From Streptomyces minutiscleroticus (lineage in GTDB: Bacteria > Actinomycetota > Actinomycetes > Streptomycetales > Streptomycetaceae), in assembly GCF_014650875.1 (NCBI RefSeq), contig NZ_BMVU01000004.1, forward strand, positions 124,001 through 188,000: a DNA stretch of 64,000 nt, given 5' to 3'. The position numbers and the translations under genes are program-made. Positions 20,697 through 29,044 of the stretch are shown piece after piece. The notes beneath the pieces are model-generated. The model saw only the letters and a list, made by a program, of their open reading frames with translations, searched no databases and was not told where the DNA came from. Every line of letters begins with the position of its first letter. Positions within the stretch are counted from its first letter, which is position 1.

Positions 20697-21662
20697 CTAC
20701 GCCGAGATGTCCTTCGTCGTGAACCGCGCCCACGCCGCCGTGCCGAACACCGCCGCGTACAGCCCCTGCAGGACGAGGTTGCGGACCAGGTCGTCCGTGT
20801 GGACGGGGTCGCGCATGAGGTCGGCGAAGGACAGCCAGTAGTGCGAGAAGAAGTACGGCTGCACCTCGTCGAGCTGCGGGACCTGGTCGAGGATCTGCAC
20901 CGTGATGAGCAGGCCCACGGTGGTCGCCATCGCCGCGATGCCGCTGTTGGCGAGCGTCGAGACGAACAGGCCGAGCGCCGCGACGCCGATCAGCGAGGCC
21001 GCGACGAGCAGCGCGATCAGCAGGGCCCGCCCCAGCCCCTCCTCGAAGCCGATGCGCGTCCCCGAGATGGTCGTCAGCTCGCCGAGCGGGAACAGCAGCA
21101 GGCCCACGGCCAGCGCCGAGACCGCCACCACGAGCGTGCCCACCAGGCAGAACGCCACGGTCGTCGCGAACTTGGCCAGCAGCAGCCGGGTGCGCCCGGC
21201 CGGGGCGACGAGGAGGTAGCGCAGGGTGCCGGCGTTCGCCTCGCCCGCGATCGCGTCGCCCGCGACGACGCCGACGGCCATCGGCAGGAAGAAGGGCAGG
21301 GTCGCGGCGAGCGCGGTGAACACCAGGAACAGGCCGTTGTTGGTGATCTGCGCGATGAACGCGGGCCCCTGCGCCCCGATCCTCTCCCCGTCGCTCGTCT
21401 CGATCTTCACGGCGGCCCCGACGAGGACCGGCACGGCGGCCAGCACGCCGAGCAGGGCGAGGGTGCGCCAGCGCCGGAAGGTGGTGCCGAGCTCGCTGCG
21501 CAGCAGGCCGAGGGACCACCAGGGCCGGACCGGGCGCACGGCCGCGGCCGGTGCGGCCGTGCCCATGGGCGTGGCCGCGGCCGGTGTCCCCGGGCCCGGC
21601 GTCCCCGGAGCCGGACCCTTCCGCGTCCCGGCGGGCGGGCGGCCCGCGTCAGCCCGCGACAT
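20697..21662 (-). CDS. ABC-2 type transporter permease
   Basis: 321 residues. A Pro/Gly/Ala-rich N-terminus (~45 aa) is followed by RSELGTTFRRWRTLALLG and about six membrane helices (e.g. FLVFTALAATLPFFLPMAVG, ATTVAFCLVGTLVVAVSALAVG). The cytoplasmic AGEANAGTLRYLLVAPAGRTRLLLAKF is typical of NatB/ABC-2 permeases. Its start overlaps the ATPase gene by 14 nt, so the two form one exporter. Substrate unknown. Confidence 0.9.
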   Translation of the reverse strand: MSRADAGRPPAGTRKGPAPGTPGPGTPAAATPMGTAAPAAAVRPVRPWWSLGLLRSELGTTFRRWRTLALLGVLAAVPVLVGAAVKIETSDGERIGAQGPAFIAQITNNGLFLVFTALAATLPFFLPMAVGVVAGDAIAGEANAGTLRYLLVAPAGRTRLLLAKFATTVAFCLVGTLVVAVSALAVGLLLFPLGELTTISGTRIGFEEGLGRALLIALLVAASLIGVAALGLFVSTLANSGIAAMATTVGLLITVQILDQVPQLDEVQPYFFSHYWLSFADLMRDPVHTDDLVRNLVLQGLYAAVFGTAAWARFTTKDISA

Positions 21663-23070
21663 CGAAGCCCTCCCCCGTCAGCGCCACGAAGGTGTCCTCC
21701 AGGGAGGGGCGTTCGACCGTCAGGCCGCGCACCCGTACGTTCATCAGCACCAGGGTCGAGGTGATCTCGGCGAGGTCCCGCCGCGGCACCTCGCCCGTCA
21801 CCCGGTCCTCCTCCACCACGATGTCGCCCACCCCCATCTCCTTCAGCACGCGGGCCGCGTCCGCCTGGTCCGGTGTCGTCACGACCAGCCGTCCGCGCGC
21901 GCCCGCCAGCAGCCCGGCCACCGGTCCCTGCGTGATCAGCCGCCCCTGCGCCATCACGGCGGCGTGCGTGCACACCTGCTCGATCTCGTCGAGCAGGTGC
22001 GAGGAGAGGAAGACGGTCGTGCCGTCCGAGGCCAGCTCGCGCACGAGCGAGCGGATCTCGCGCATGCCCTGCGGGTCGAGGCCGTTGGTCGGCTCGTCGA
22101 GGACCAGCAGCCGCCGGGGCCGGAGCAGCGCCGCGGCGATCCCCAGCCGCTGCTTCATGCCCAGGGAGTACGCCTTGGCCCTCTTGCCCGCGGCCGCGGT
22201 GAGCCCCACCCGGTCGAGCGCGGCCGCGACCCGGAGCCGCCGGGTGCGCGGGTCGGCGGTGGGGTCGGCGGAGTCGTAGCGCAGGAGGTTGTCCCTGCCG
22301 GACAGGAACCCGTACAGCGCGGGTCCCTCGATCAGCGCGCCGACCTGCGGCAGGACGGTGCGCACCGCGCGCGGCATCGGGCGGCCGAGCACCTGTGCCG
22401 TGCCCGAGGTCGGTTCGATCAGCCCCATCAGCATCCTGATGGTGGTGGTCTTGCCGGAGCCGTTGGGGCCGAGGAACCCGAAGACGCTGCCCGCCGGGAC
22501 GGTCAGGTCGAGGCGGTCCACGGCGAGCTGCCCGCTGCGGTAGCGCTTGGTGAGCGCACGGGTGGCGATCACCGCGCCGTCGGCCGGGCCGTCGCTCCCG
22601 CCCCGCCCCCGCGCCCCGCCGACCGCACGCCGCCCGACCACGCCGCCGACCGCACGCCGCCCGCCCCTGCCCCGGCCGGTCACGCCGCCAACCCCGTCCC
22701 GGCCGGTCACGCCGCCGGTCCCGCTCCGGCCGGCCGCGTTGCCGGTCCCGTCCCGGCCAGTCGCGCCGCCGGTCCCGCTCCGGCCGGTCCTGTCCCGGCC
22801 GGTCGCGTCGGTGGCCTCGCTCCTGCGGGCCGTACCGGCGGTTCCGTCCTCGCCGACCGCTCCGCCGGCCACCTGCCTGTGCCTGCCCGTCGCGCCGGTG
22901 GTCCCGGCCCCGCCGGAACCACCGGCGGCTTCGCCCTCAGCGGTCGTACCGCGGGCTTCCTGCCTGTGCCTGCCCGTTCCCCCGCGAGCCCCGGGGCCCG
23001 CGGCCGGGCCGTCCGCGTCGGTCCCGCCGCCGTGCTGCCCGCCGTCCCGCGCGGTGGACGGTTCCGCCAT
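21649..23070 (-). CDS. ABC transporter ATP-binding protein with a long Gly/Arg/Thr-rich N-terminal extension
   Basis: 473 residues. The ABC domain has Walker A FLGPNGSGKTTTIRMLMGL, signature AYSLGMKQRLGIAAALL, Walker B RLLVLDEPTNGLDPQG and the switch HLLDEIEQ, plus a C-terminal region typical of NatA-like drug/peptide exporters. Before it are ~165 residues of TGRDG/SGTGG-like repeats, unlike normal ABC ATPases. The ATG (MAEPSTARDGG) follows GAGGGAG; a longer frame upstream is possible but even less protein-like. If the true start were near GAVIATRALTKRY the extension would be untranslated, but no good ribosome site was found there. Confidence 0.87.
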   Translation of the reverse strand: MAEPSTARDGGQHGGGTDADGPAAGPGARGGTGRHRQEARGTTAEGEAAGGSGGAGTTGATGRHRQVAGGAVGEDGTAGTARRSEATDATGRDRTGRSGTGGATGRDGTGNAAGRSGTGGVTGRDGVGGVTGRGRGGRRAVGGVVGRRAVGGARGRGGSDGPADGAVIATRALTKRYRSGQLAVDRLDLTVPAGSVFGFLGPNGSGKTTTIRMLMGLIEPTSGTAQVLGRPMPRAVRTVLPQVGALIEGPALYGFLSGRDNLLRYDSADPTADPRTRRLRVAAALDRVGLTAAAGKRAKAYSLGMKQRLGIAAALLRPRRLLVLDEPTNGLDPQGMREIRSLVRELASDGTTVFLSSHLLDEIEQVCTHAAVMAQGRLITQGPVAGLLAGARGRLVVTTPDQADAARVLKEMGVGDIVVEEDRVTGEVPRRDLAEITSTLVLMNVRVRGLTVERPSLEDTFVALTGEGFDVAG

Positions 23071-23141
23071 CGGCTCCCTCGATTCGTCGCTGCCCCGGGA
23101 CCGTGGCCGCACCCTTCGCCCGGCCCCCTTGCACGACCCGT

Positions 23142-23177
23142 GAGCCACGCACGGCGGGCGTGCCGCGTGCGTGGCTC
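23142..23177 (-). terminator. Hairpin between LolA-like gene and ABC ATPase gene
   Basis: 12-bp stem GAGCCACGCACG / CGTGCGTGGCTC with a 12-nt loop, extended by an imperfect stem outward. It suggests the LolA-like gene ends here and the ABC genes have their own promoter. Confidence 0.6.
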
Positions 23178-23235
23178 GTGGGTCGGGCGCCGGACGCCCG
23201 GGAGGTGCGCCGGGCGCCGGGCGTCGTACGGGCGG

Positions 23236-24492
23236 CTACCGCCCGGCGTTCGCCGCCTTCAGCAGCGTCTCCTTGGTGACCGTGCCGGCGTACACCGTGC
23301 CGTCGTCCGTGACGAGCGCGTTGACCAGGCGCGTCGAGAAGACGGTGCCCGAGCCGAACGAGCCCTTGACCTGCTCGCCGAGCGAGTCGAGGAAGCGGCC
23401 CGCGTCACCGGACACCTCGCCGGAGGCCGGCATGCCCGAGCCGCCCGTCTCGAAGCGGGCGACGGAGCTCCAGCCCTCGCCGAGGACCGTCAGCCCGTCG
23501 AGCTCCTGCCCGAGGCCCGCGCCGAGCTCCTTGCCGAGGTGCTCGTCGGCCTTCGGCGCCGCCTTCCCGGCCTCGCCGGCCTCCTTCAGCTCGTCGCCCT
23601 CGGTGACCTTCGCGCCCTTCGGCGGGCTGAAGTCGAAGGTGGAGGCCGCCGGCGCGGCGAAGTCCACCTCGGTGAAGCCCGCGTCCACGACGGCCGCTCC
23701 GCCGCCCGACGGCGACAGCGTGAACTTCAGCGGCGTGCCGGTCCTCGCGTCCACCGCGATCGATATCGCCCCGACCGTCGAACCGGACTGCCTGGGCTTG
23801 ATCAGCAGCTTGTACGCGTCCCGGTCCGCGACCCGCACGGTGCCGTCGACGGTGACGGACGTCGTGCCGTCGACCGCCTTCAGCGCCTGCGCCGTCAGCT
23901 CCTTGGGCGTCGCCCCGAAGTCCTCGGCGCCCCGCGGCTCCTGCGCACGCTTCCCGGCGGAGCCGGAGGTCTCGGGCGCGGCCATGTGGTACGCCTCGTT
24001 CGACCTGCTGTCGTACGCCCACACCTCGTCGCCGTTGTGGATCAGGCTGTACTCGGAGGCGTTGTCCAGCAGGGACACCTTCGCCCTGTCGGGGCCGTCG
24101 ACGGCGACGCGCAGCGTGTGCGTGCCGGACGCCAGCTCCGTCAGCTTCGACGCGGGGTCGGCGGCGGAGCCGTCACCGCCGCGCGCCGCGCCGGACGTGA
24201 AGGCGCTCTCCAGGCCGCCCAGGTCGGGCAGCCCCAGGTCCGTGCTGACCTTCACCGTGCCGGACAGCCGCTCGGTGTCCGAGGCCGCCACCCTCTCGAT
24301 GAGCTCCTGTGCGCTGATCTCCGGCAGGCCCGGGTCGCCGGAGCCGGCGAACGCCGGGACCAGCCCGATGGTCGCCGCGGCCACCCCCACCACCGTGACG
24401 GGAACGACGTACCGCGCCGCCCTGCGCCGGCCGGAGCGCACGTCCTGTACTTCGTCGGCGTTCGTGCTGTCGTCGGATTCGTACGGTGCCAT
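23236..24492 (-). CDS. Membrane-anchored LolA-like / outer-membrane-lipoprotein-sorting-fold protein
   Basis: 418 residues. A single N-terminal hydrophobic helix (RYVVPVTVVGVAAATIGLVPAFA, ~27-49) acts as anchor or signal; the rest is extracytoplasmic. The LolA-type pattern includes SAQELIERVAASDTERLSGTVKV, EVWAYDSRSNEAYHMA, DAYKLLIKPRQ and IAVDARTGTPLKFTL. Such proteins are common in actinobacteria beside ABC exporters and may bind lipid-like ligands; this one lies upstream of an ABC pair in the same orientation. The ATG has GGAGGT 9 nt upstream. Confidence 0.8.
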   Translation of the reverse strand: MAPYESDDSTNADEVQDVRSGRRRAARYVVPVTVVGVAAATIGLVPAFAGSGDPGLPEISAQELIERVAASDTERLSGTVKVSTDLGLPDLGGLESAFTSGAARGGDGSAADPASKLTELASGTHTLRVAVDGPDRAKVSLLDNASEYSLIHNGDEVWAYDSRSNEAYHMAAPETSGSAGKRAQEPRGAEDFGATPKELTAQALKAVDGTTSVTVDGTVRVADRDAYKLLIKPRQSGSTVGAISIAVDARTGTPLKFTLSPSGGGAAVVDAGFTEVDFAAPAASTFDFSPPKGAKVTEGDELKEAGEAGKAAPKADEHLGKELGAGLGQELDGLTVLGEGWSSVARFETGGSGMPASGEVSGDAGRFLDSLGEQVKGSFGSGTVFSTRLVNALVTDDGTVYAGTVTKETLLKAANAGR

Positions 24493-24808
24493 GTGTGCCC
24501 TACCTCCGTTGTCGGCGGCGGCCAACCGTCACTGTCCTCGTCCACCCCGCGCCGCCATTCTTACCCGAACGGGTCCAGGGGTGCTTCTCTCCATCTGACC
24601 AAATCGGCCAACGGGAAGCGTCAGACCGGGGATTCAACTCCGCGTACTCCTGCGGTATGACGCGCACCGGGTGGCGTCCTCCCCGACCCGTAGGGGTCGG
24701 GCAGGGAGAACACCGTCCGCCGTCATGCGGCGCCCGTCGTGGCCGTCGGGCGTCCGGCCCGTCGTCCGCCCGCCGCCCGTCGTCCATCTGTCGCCCGTCC
24801 GCGGCCCG
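24493..24808. other. Intergenic region LolA-like / CHRD genes
   Basis: 316 nt without a gene. A small stem CCCGACCC/GGGTCGGG (24682-24701) may end the CHRD transcript. GCCCGTC-type short repeats fill ~24725-24800. The LolA-like promoter should lie within ~24500-24660; no clear elements. Confidence 0.4.
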
Positions 24809-25837
24809 TCAGGAGCGTACGAATACGTAGTCCGCCCGGTAGGGCACGCCGACGACCGTCCCCGTCCGGCAGGACCCGGCGGGGGCCGCGCCGCCCACCG
24901 TGTTCAGGCGCAGGACCTCCGCGACCCCGGCGAACAGGCCGTGCCGCGCCCCGGACGGCGTGGCGCCCAGGTCCAGTTCGGGGATGTTCCCGTCGCCGTT
25001 CGGCGTCCTCGTGAGGACCGTGCCGGTGACCGCGCTGCGGTCGGGCGCCACCCACTGCGGCGTGCCGGAGTCCGGCGCGACGAAGGAGTGCCGCACCCCG
25101 CGGTCGAGCCGGGCCCGCACGTCCCGCTGGGCGAAGGCCGTGGTCCCGTCGGCCGCCTCCTTGCACACGTAGACCTGCTCGCCCTCGACCACGGCGGCCT
25201 GGAAGCTGCGCAGCGCGTACCGGAAGTCGAAGGGCGTGGTGACGTGGTGGAGCCGGCCGCGGACGGCGCCGCCGGGGAATTCGGACGTGTACAGGTTGGC
25301 GTAGAAATCCTCCGGTTCCGTCCTCAGGCGTTCCAGCAGCGCGGCGTCGCGCACCTCGACCCTGCCGGTGAACGTCCGCTGCCGGGCCCGGTCGAGCTGC
25401 CCGGTGAAGTCGACCCTCACGGAGCCGTCGGCGCCGTCGCCCCCTTCGTGGAGGCGGAGCCCGACCGGCCTCCCGGTGCCGCGCCACTCGACCGCGACGG
25501 ACACCTCGTCGCCCTCGACCTCCACGAACTGCAGCGCGGTGCCGTCCGGGTCGTCGGCGGCGGGGCCGCCGGGCTGCGCCACCTCGTTCCTGCCGCGCAG
25601 GCTCGCCGCGAGGATCGTGCCCCCGCCGCCACCGCCCCGGACCTCGGCGGCACGGCCGTCGCCCCCGGCGGCGTACGGGGATCGCGGGCGGACCGCCTCC
25701 GTGCTTCCCCCCGCGGCGGCCGGAGCCGCCACGGCGAGCACGGCGGCCACCGCGGCGCAGGTGACGAACAGCCTTCCACGGCGCCCCGACGGCGCAGGCG
25801 CCTTCGGCGGCGCTGACGGCACAGCGACAGTACCCAT
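24809..25837 (-). CDS. Secreted CHRD-domain protein with DUF3455-like C-terminus
   Basis: 342 residues. Signal peptide ~1-42 (RLFVTCAAVAAVLAVAAPAAAG), then a Gly-rich linker. The CHRD domain (~75-190) is recognised by SLRGRNEVAQPGGP, VGLRLHEGG and FYANLYTSEFPGGAVRGRL. The C-terminal half (VYVCKEAADGTTAF ... ADYVFVRS) resembles DUF3455. CHRD domains are found in chordin and microbial secreted proteins of unknown role. The ATG (MGTVAVPSAPP) has GGGA upstream; longer frames are rejected because they lack a signal peptide at the N-terminus. Confidence 0.8.
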   Translation of the reverse strand: MGTVAVPSAPPKAPAPSGRRGRLFVTCAAVAAVLAVAAPAAAGGSTEAVRPRSPYAAGGDGRAAEVRGGGGGGTILAASLRGRNEVAQPGGPAADDPDGTALQFVEVEGDEVSVAVEWRGTGRPVGLRLHEGGDGADGSVRVDFTGQLDRARQRTFTGRVEVRDAALLERLRTEPEDFYANLYTSEFPGGAVRGRLHHVTTPFDFRYALRSFQAAVVEGEQVYVCKEAADGTTAFAQRDVRARLDRGVRHSFVAPDSGTPQWVAPDRSAVTGTVLTRTPNGDGNIPELDLGATPSGARHGLFAGVAEVLRLNTVGGAAPAGSCRTGTVVGVPYRADYVFVRS

Positions 25838-26192
25838 GATCGTCCCAGCCCTTCCCGGGCGGCGCCCGCTGCGCCGGCCTCCGAGGATGCGTACGGAGCG
25901 GATCGGGGTCCGGACTCGGTGCGGAGGAGTGACGTGGGCCACTCCTCGCCGTATGCCTTCCCACCACGGGCCGCGGATCGCGCGCATCCGGTCGCCCGGG
26001 CCGCCGGACGGGCGGGCTCCGTGGGCCGGTACGGGACGCCGGAGGGCGGTACCAGGTGCCGGAGGACCGGTGCGGGCGCGGAGGGCGGTACCAGGTGCCG
26101 GAGGACCGGTGCGGGCGCCGGAGGGCGGTCGCGGCTCGGCGTCCGCCCTCTTCCCGGACCCGGGCCGGCGGGTCCGGCGGACCCCGGGGGGC
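25838..26192. other. Intergenic region with tandem repeat
   Basis: 355 nt without a gene; the CHRD promoter should lie here. It contains the 39-bp tandem repeat listed separately. Confidence 0.5.
26041..26129. repeat. 39-bp tandem repeat, ~2.3 copies
   Basis: Two exact copies (26041-26079 and 26080-26118), unit starting GGAGGGCGGTACCAGGTGCC, plus a partial third. Non-coding in either strand as far as I can see. Confidence 0.85.
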
Positions 26193-27203
26193 TCAGCCCG
26201 CCCGGTGCACCACCGCGTCGCAGAGGTCCACCAGGGCGGACTTCGCGTCGCACTCCGGGAGCGGGGCGAGCACCGCGCGGGCCTCCTGCGCGTACCGCAC
26301 GGTGTCCTGGCGGGCGAGTTCGAGGGCGGGGTGGGCGCGCAGCCGGGCCAGGGCCTCCGCGTGCCGGGCGTCGTCGGTGAGGTCGGAGTCGAGGAGTTCG
26401 CCGAGGGCGACGTCCTCGGGGAGGCCGAGCTTGCGGATCCGCTCGCGCAGCCGCAGCACCGGCAGCGTGGCGACGCCCTCGCGCAGGTCGGTGCCCGGCG
26501 TCTTGCCGGACTCGTGCGAGTCGCTCGCGATGTCCAGGACGTCGTCGGCGAGCTGGAAGGCGACGCCGAGCCGCTCGCCGTACTGGGTCAGCACGTCGAC
26601 GACCGTCTCGTCGGCGCCCGACATCATCGCGCCGAACCGTCCCGCCACGGCGACCAGCGAGCCGGTCTTGCCGCTGAGCACGTCCATGTAGTGCTCGATG
26701 GGGTCGCGGCCGTCGCGCGGCCCGGCCGTCTCCAGGATCTGCCCCGTGACCAGGCGCTCGAACGCCTCGGCCTGGATCCGGACCGCCTCGGGCCCCAGGT
26801 CGGCCAGGATGTGCGAGGCACGGGAGAAGAGGAAGTCACCGGTCAGGACGGCCAGCGAGTTGCCCCACCGGACGTTCGCGCTGGGCACGCCGCGGCGCAC
26901 GTCGGCCTCGTCCATCACGTCGTCGTGGTACAGCGTGGCGAGGTGGGTCAGCTCGACGACCACGGCGGAGGGCACGACCCCCGGCGCGTACGGGTCGCCG
27001 AACTGGGCGGCGAGCATCACGAGCAGCGGGCGGAACCGCTTCCCGCCCGCGCGCACGAGGTGCTGCGCGGCCTCCGTGATGAACGGGACCTCGCTCTTGG
27101 TGGCCTCCAGCAGGCCCTCCTCGGCGGCCGCCAGTCCGGCCTGGACATCGGCTTCGAGAGCCTGGTCCCGCACGCTCAGCCCGAACGGCTCGACGACGGT
27201 CAC
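26193..27203 (-). CDS. Long-chain polyprenyl diphosphate synthase
   Basis: 336-residue all-helical trans-prenyltransferase. First Asp-rich motif LYHDDVMDEADVRRG (D94, D95, D98), second FQLADDVLDIASD (D220, D221, D224), and the basic GGKRFRPLL. The residue five before the first motif is small (A89), which in this family permits long chains, so C40-C45 for the menaquinone side chain is likely. MenG, a MenJ-like reductase and complex I in the same window support a respiratory-quinone role. GTG start with AGGAGA upstream. Confidence 0.9.
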   Translation of the reverse strand: MTVVEPFGLSVRDQALEADVQAGLAAAEEGLLEATKSEVPFITEAAQHLVRAGGKRFRPLLVMLAAQFGDPYAPGVVPSAVVVELTHLATLYHDDVMDEADVRRGVPSANVRWGNSLAVLTGDFLFSRASHILADLGPEAVRIQAEAFERLVTGQILETAGPRDGRDPIEHYMDVLSGKTGSLVAVAGRFGAMMSGADETVVDVLTQYGERLGVAFQLADDVLDIASDSHESGKTPGTDLREGVATLPVLRLRERIRKLGLPEDVALGELLDSDLTDDARHAEALARLRAHPALELARQDTVRYAQEARAVLAPLPECDAKSALVDLCDAVVHRAG

Positions 27204-27812
27204 GAGGGTCTCCTGTCTGCTGACGCTCTCAAGGGCGATCTCTAGGTGCTCTGGATGATGCTCTGGGTGTTCAGAGGGTTTGTCGATGTGTCGTTGTCGG
27301 CTCTCAAGTCAGCGTATCCGGTCGTTGTTCGATCACGGCGAGCGCCCACTCGTCCGAGACGGGCCGTACCGGGCCAGAAGCGGAATGTGCTCGATCTACG
27401 CATATGGCAACGAATGTCTTGACAAACCAGGAGACGTTCCGGCGGGCGGTTCACCGTCCCGCTCCCCGGCGCGACGGTCCGCCCCGGCGGCCGGCCCGGC
27501 TCCCGCGCCGTTCCGGTACGCGCGGGACAGCCGTCACCTGCCCTGGCGCGGACATTCGGCCGGATCCGGTGCACCGGCGCCCGCGGAAGCCGCGCTTCGG
27601 CGGCCGGCCCCCGGACGCACCCGCCCGGCCCCGCCCTCGGCCCCGCCCTCGCCGGCCCTTCCGGCCGGACCCGCTCCTCCCGGACGGCGACTGCCGCCGT
27701 CACGCTCCACGCCGCCGCGTCACACTCCACGACCGCCGCGTCACAGCCGATGACCCCGGCTTCCGGCCGTGCCGTCGGCCGCCGCCGGCGCGGTCGGGGA
27801 CGGCCTCCGCCG
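27204..27812. other. Gene-free region downstream of HAD gene
   Basis: 609 nt. The first ~210 nt are less GC-rich and must hold the polyprenyl synthase promoter, but no convincing -35/-10 was found. The remainder is very GC-rich with short repeats, including a ~20-bp tandem unit GTCACRCTCCACG at 27699-27747. No gene or RNA recognised. Confidence 0.5.
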
Positions 27813-28658
27813 TCACGCCCGGGACGCCGCGGCCCCCGGCCCCCGCCGCCCGTCCTCCAGCAGGCGCTCCAGCACCACCGCGATGCCGTCCTCCTCGTTC
27901 GAGAGGGTCACCTCGTCCGCCGTCGCCTTGAGTTCGGGGTGCGCGTTCGCCATGGCCACGCCGCGGGCGGCCCAGGCGAACATCGGGATGTCGTTGGGCA
28001 TGTCGCCGAAGGCGATCGTGCCGGACGGCTCCAGACCCATCAGGTCGGCCGCCCGCGCCAGCCCTGTGGCCTTGGTCACGCCCGACGGCTGGAGCTCCAC
28101 GGTGCCCGGCCCCGACATCGTGACCGTCGCCATGGAGCCGACGACCTGGCGCGCCGCGGCCGCCAACGCGTCGTCCGACAGGTACGGGTGGCGCAGCAGC
28201 ACCTTGCTGATGGGCTCCGCCCAGAGGTCGTCGCGGCGGGGCACGCGCACCGCGGGCAGCGTGGGGTGCGGCATCTCGTACCCGGGCTCGATGAGCGTGA
28301 GCCCGTCCACTCCGTCCTGGTCGACGGCCGCGTAGACGTAGCCGACCTCCGCCTCGATCTTGCCGAGCGCCGTGTCGGCCAGCTCGCGGTCCAGGGTCAC
28401 CGACCACACCATGCGGTGCGTCCCGGCGTCGTACAGCTGCGCGCCCTGGCCGCACACCGCGAGTCCCGTGCCGCCGAGTTCGGCGAGCAGCGGCTGGACG
28501 CGGGGGGCCGGGCGGCCCGTCACCACCAGATGTCTGGCGCCCGCCGCGACCGCCGCCGCCAGAGCGGACCGTGACCGGTCGGAGAGGGTGTCGTCACCGC
28601 GCAGCAGCGTCCCGTCCAGGTCCGTGGCGATGAGTGAGTACGCGATCGGTGGGGCCAT
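27813..28658 (-). CDS. Cof-type HAD-superfamily phosphatase
   Basis: 281 residues. HAD motifs: I IATDLDGTLLR (nucleophile Asp and +2 Asp), II LVVTGRPAPRV, III lysine near GVTKATGLARAADLMG, IV IAFGDMPNDIPMFAWA. The large cap is of the Cof type used on sugar phosphates or cofactors. Substrate unknown. The ATG lies 6 nt after TATTCT with no ribosome site, suggesting a leaderless message. Confidence 0.9.
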   Translation of the reverse strand: MAPPIAYSLIATDLDGTLLRGDDTLSDRSRSALAAAVAAGARHLVVTGRPAPRVQPLLAELGGTGLAVCGQGAQLYDAGTHRMVWSVTLDRELADTALGKIEAEVGYVYAAVDQDGVDGLTLIEPGYEMPHPTLPAVRVPRRDDLWAEPISKVLLRHPYLSDDALAAAARQVVGSMATVTMSGPGTVELQPSGVTKATGLARAADLMGLEPSGTIAFGDMPNDIPMFAWAARGVAMANAHPELKATADEVTLSNEEDGIAVVLERLLEDGRRGPGAAASRA

Positions 28659-28664
28659 GATCAG

Positions 28665-28670
28665 AGAATA
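28665..28670 (-). promoter_or_regulatory. Possible -10 element, leaderless start of HAD gene
   Basis: TATTCT on the minus strand, 6 nt upstream of the ATG. Spacing fits transcription starting at the AUG; the -35 is not recognisable. Confidence 0.4.
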
Positions 28671-28930
28671 CGGATCGCGGGGCCCCTCGGCTCGACCGTA
28701 ACCGGACGTAGTACGACGCCTCCGCCGTCCCACCCGTCACCACGGGCACCGCCCGGGCACTCCGGTGGTCGGCGCCCGCCCCTGTTCGCGCCGGTCCCGC
28801 GGCGTTCCAGCGGTCCCACGGGCGTCCAGGTCCCCGCAACTCCGTTCCCGTGCGCAGGCGTTGCGGTGGCCGATGTGATCCCTTCGGTACCTCGTGTTCG
28901 AAGGAGGAAGGCACGGCTCCGGGGCCTCAG

Positions 28931-28998
28931 CCGCTTCCGGCGTCCCGACCGCCCACGACGGTCCCGGCCGCTTCCGGCGTCCCGACCGCCCACGACGG
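28931..28998. repeat. 31-bp direct repeat, period 37
   Basis: CCGCTTCCGGCGTCCCGACC begins each copy (28931-28961 and 28968-28998), identical over 31 bp. Confidence 0.85.
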
Positions 28999-29025
28999 CA
29001 CCGGCCGCCGGGAGCGGCCGGTGCC
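28997..29025 (-). terminator. Hairpin downstream of flavoprotein gene
   Basis: Perfect 12-bp stem GGCACCGGCCGC / GCGGCCGGTGCC with a 5-nt loop, 20 nt past the stop. Confidence 0.6.
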
Positions 29026-29044
29026 GCGCCGTGCCGTGCCCCGG

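Larger units (their letters stand above)
28659..29044. other. Intergenic region HAD / flavoprotein
   Basis: 386 nt without a gene. Contains a 31-bp direct repeat (separate entry) and the terminator of the flavoprotein gene. Confidence 0.5.

Noticed and set aside
27410..27440. TTGACA hexamer as a -35 promoter element
   Set aside because: No -10 hexamer occurs 16-19 nt downstream on the plus strand and no gene follows it.
27242..27931. Open frames on both strands in the 27204-27812 spacer
   Set aside because: Arg/Pro/Ala-rich with no ribosome sites or recognised motifs.
28840..28915. tRNA-like sequence with a TTCGA segment
   Set aside because: No acceptor stem or D/anticodon arms could be folded; only the short motif matches.
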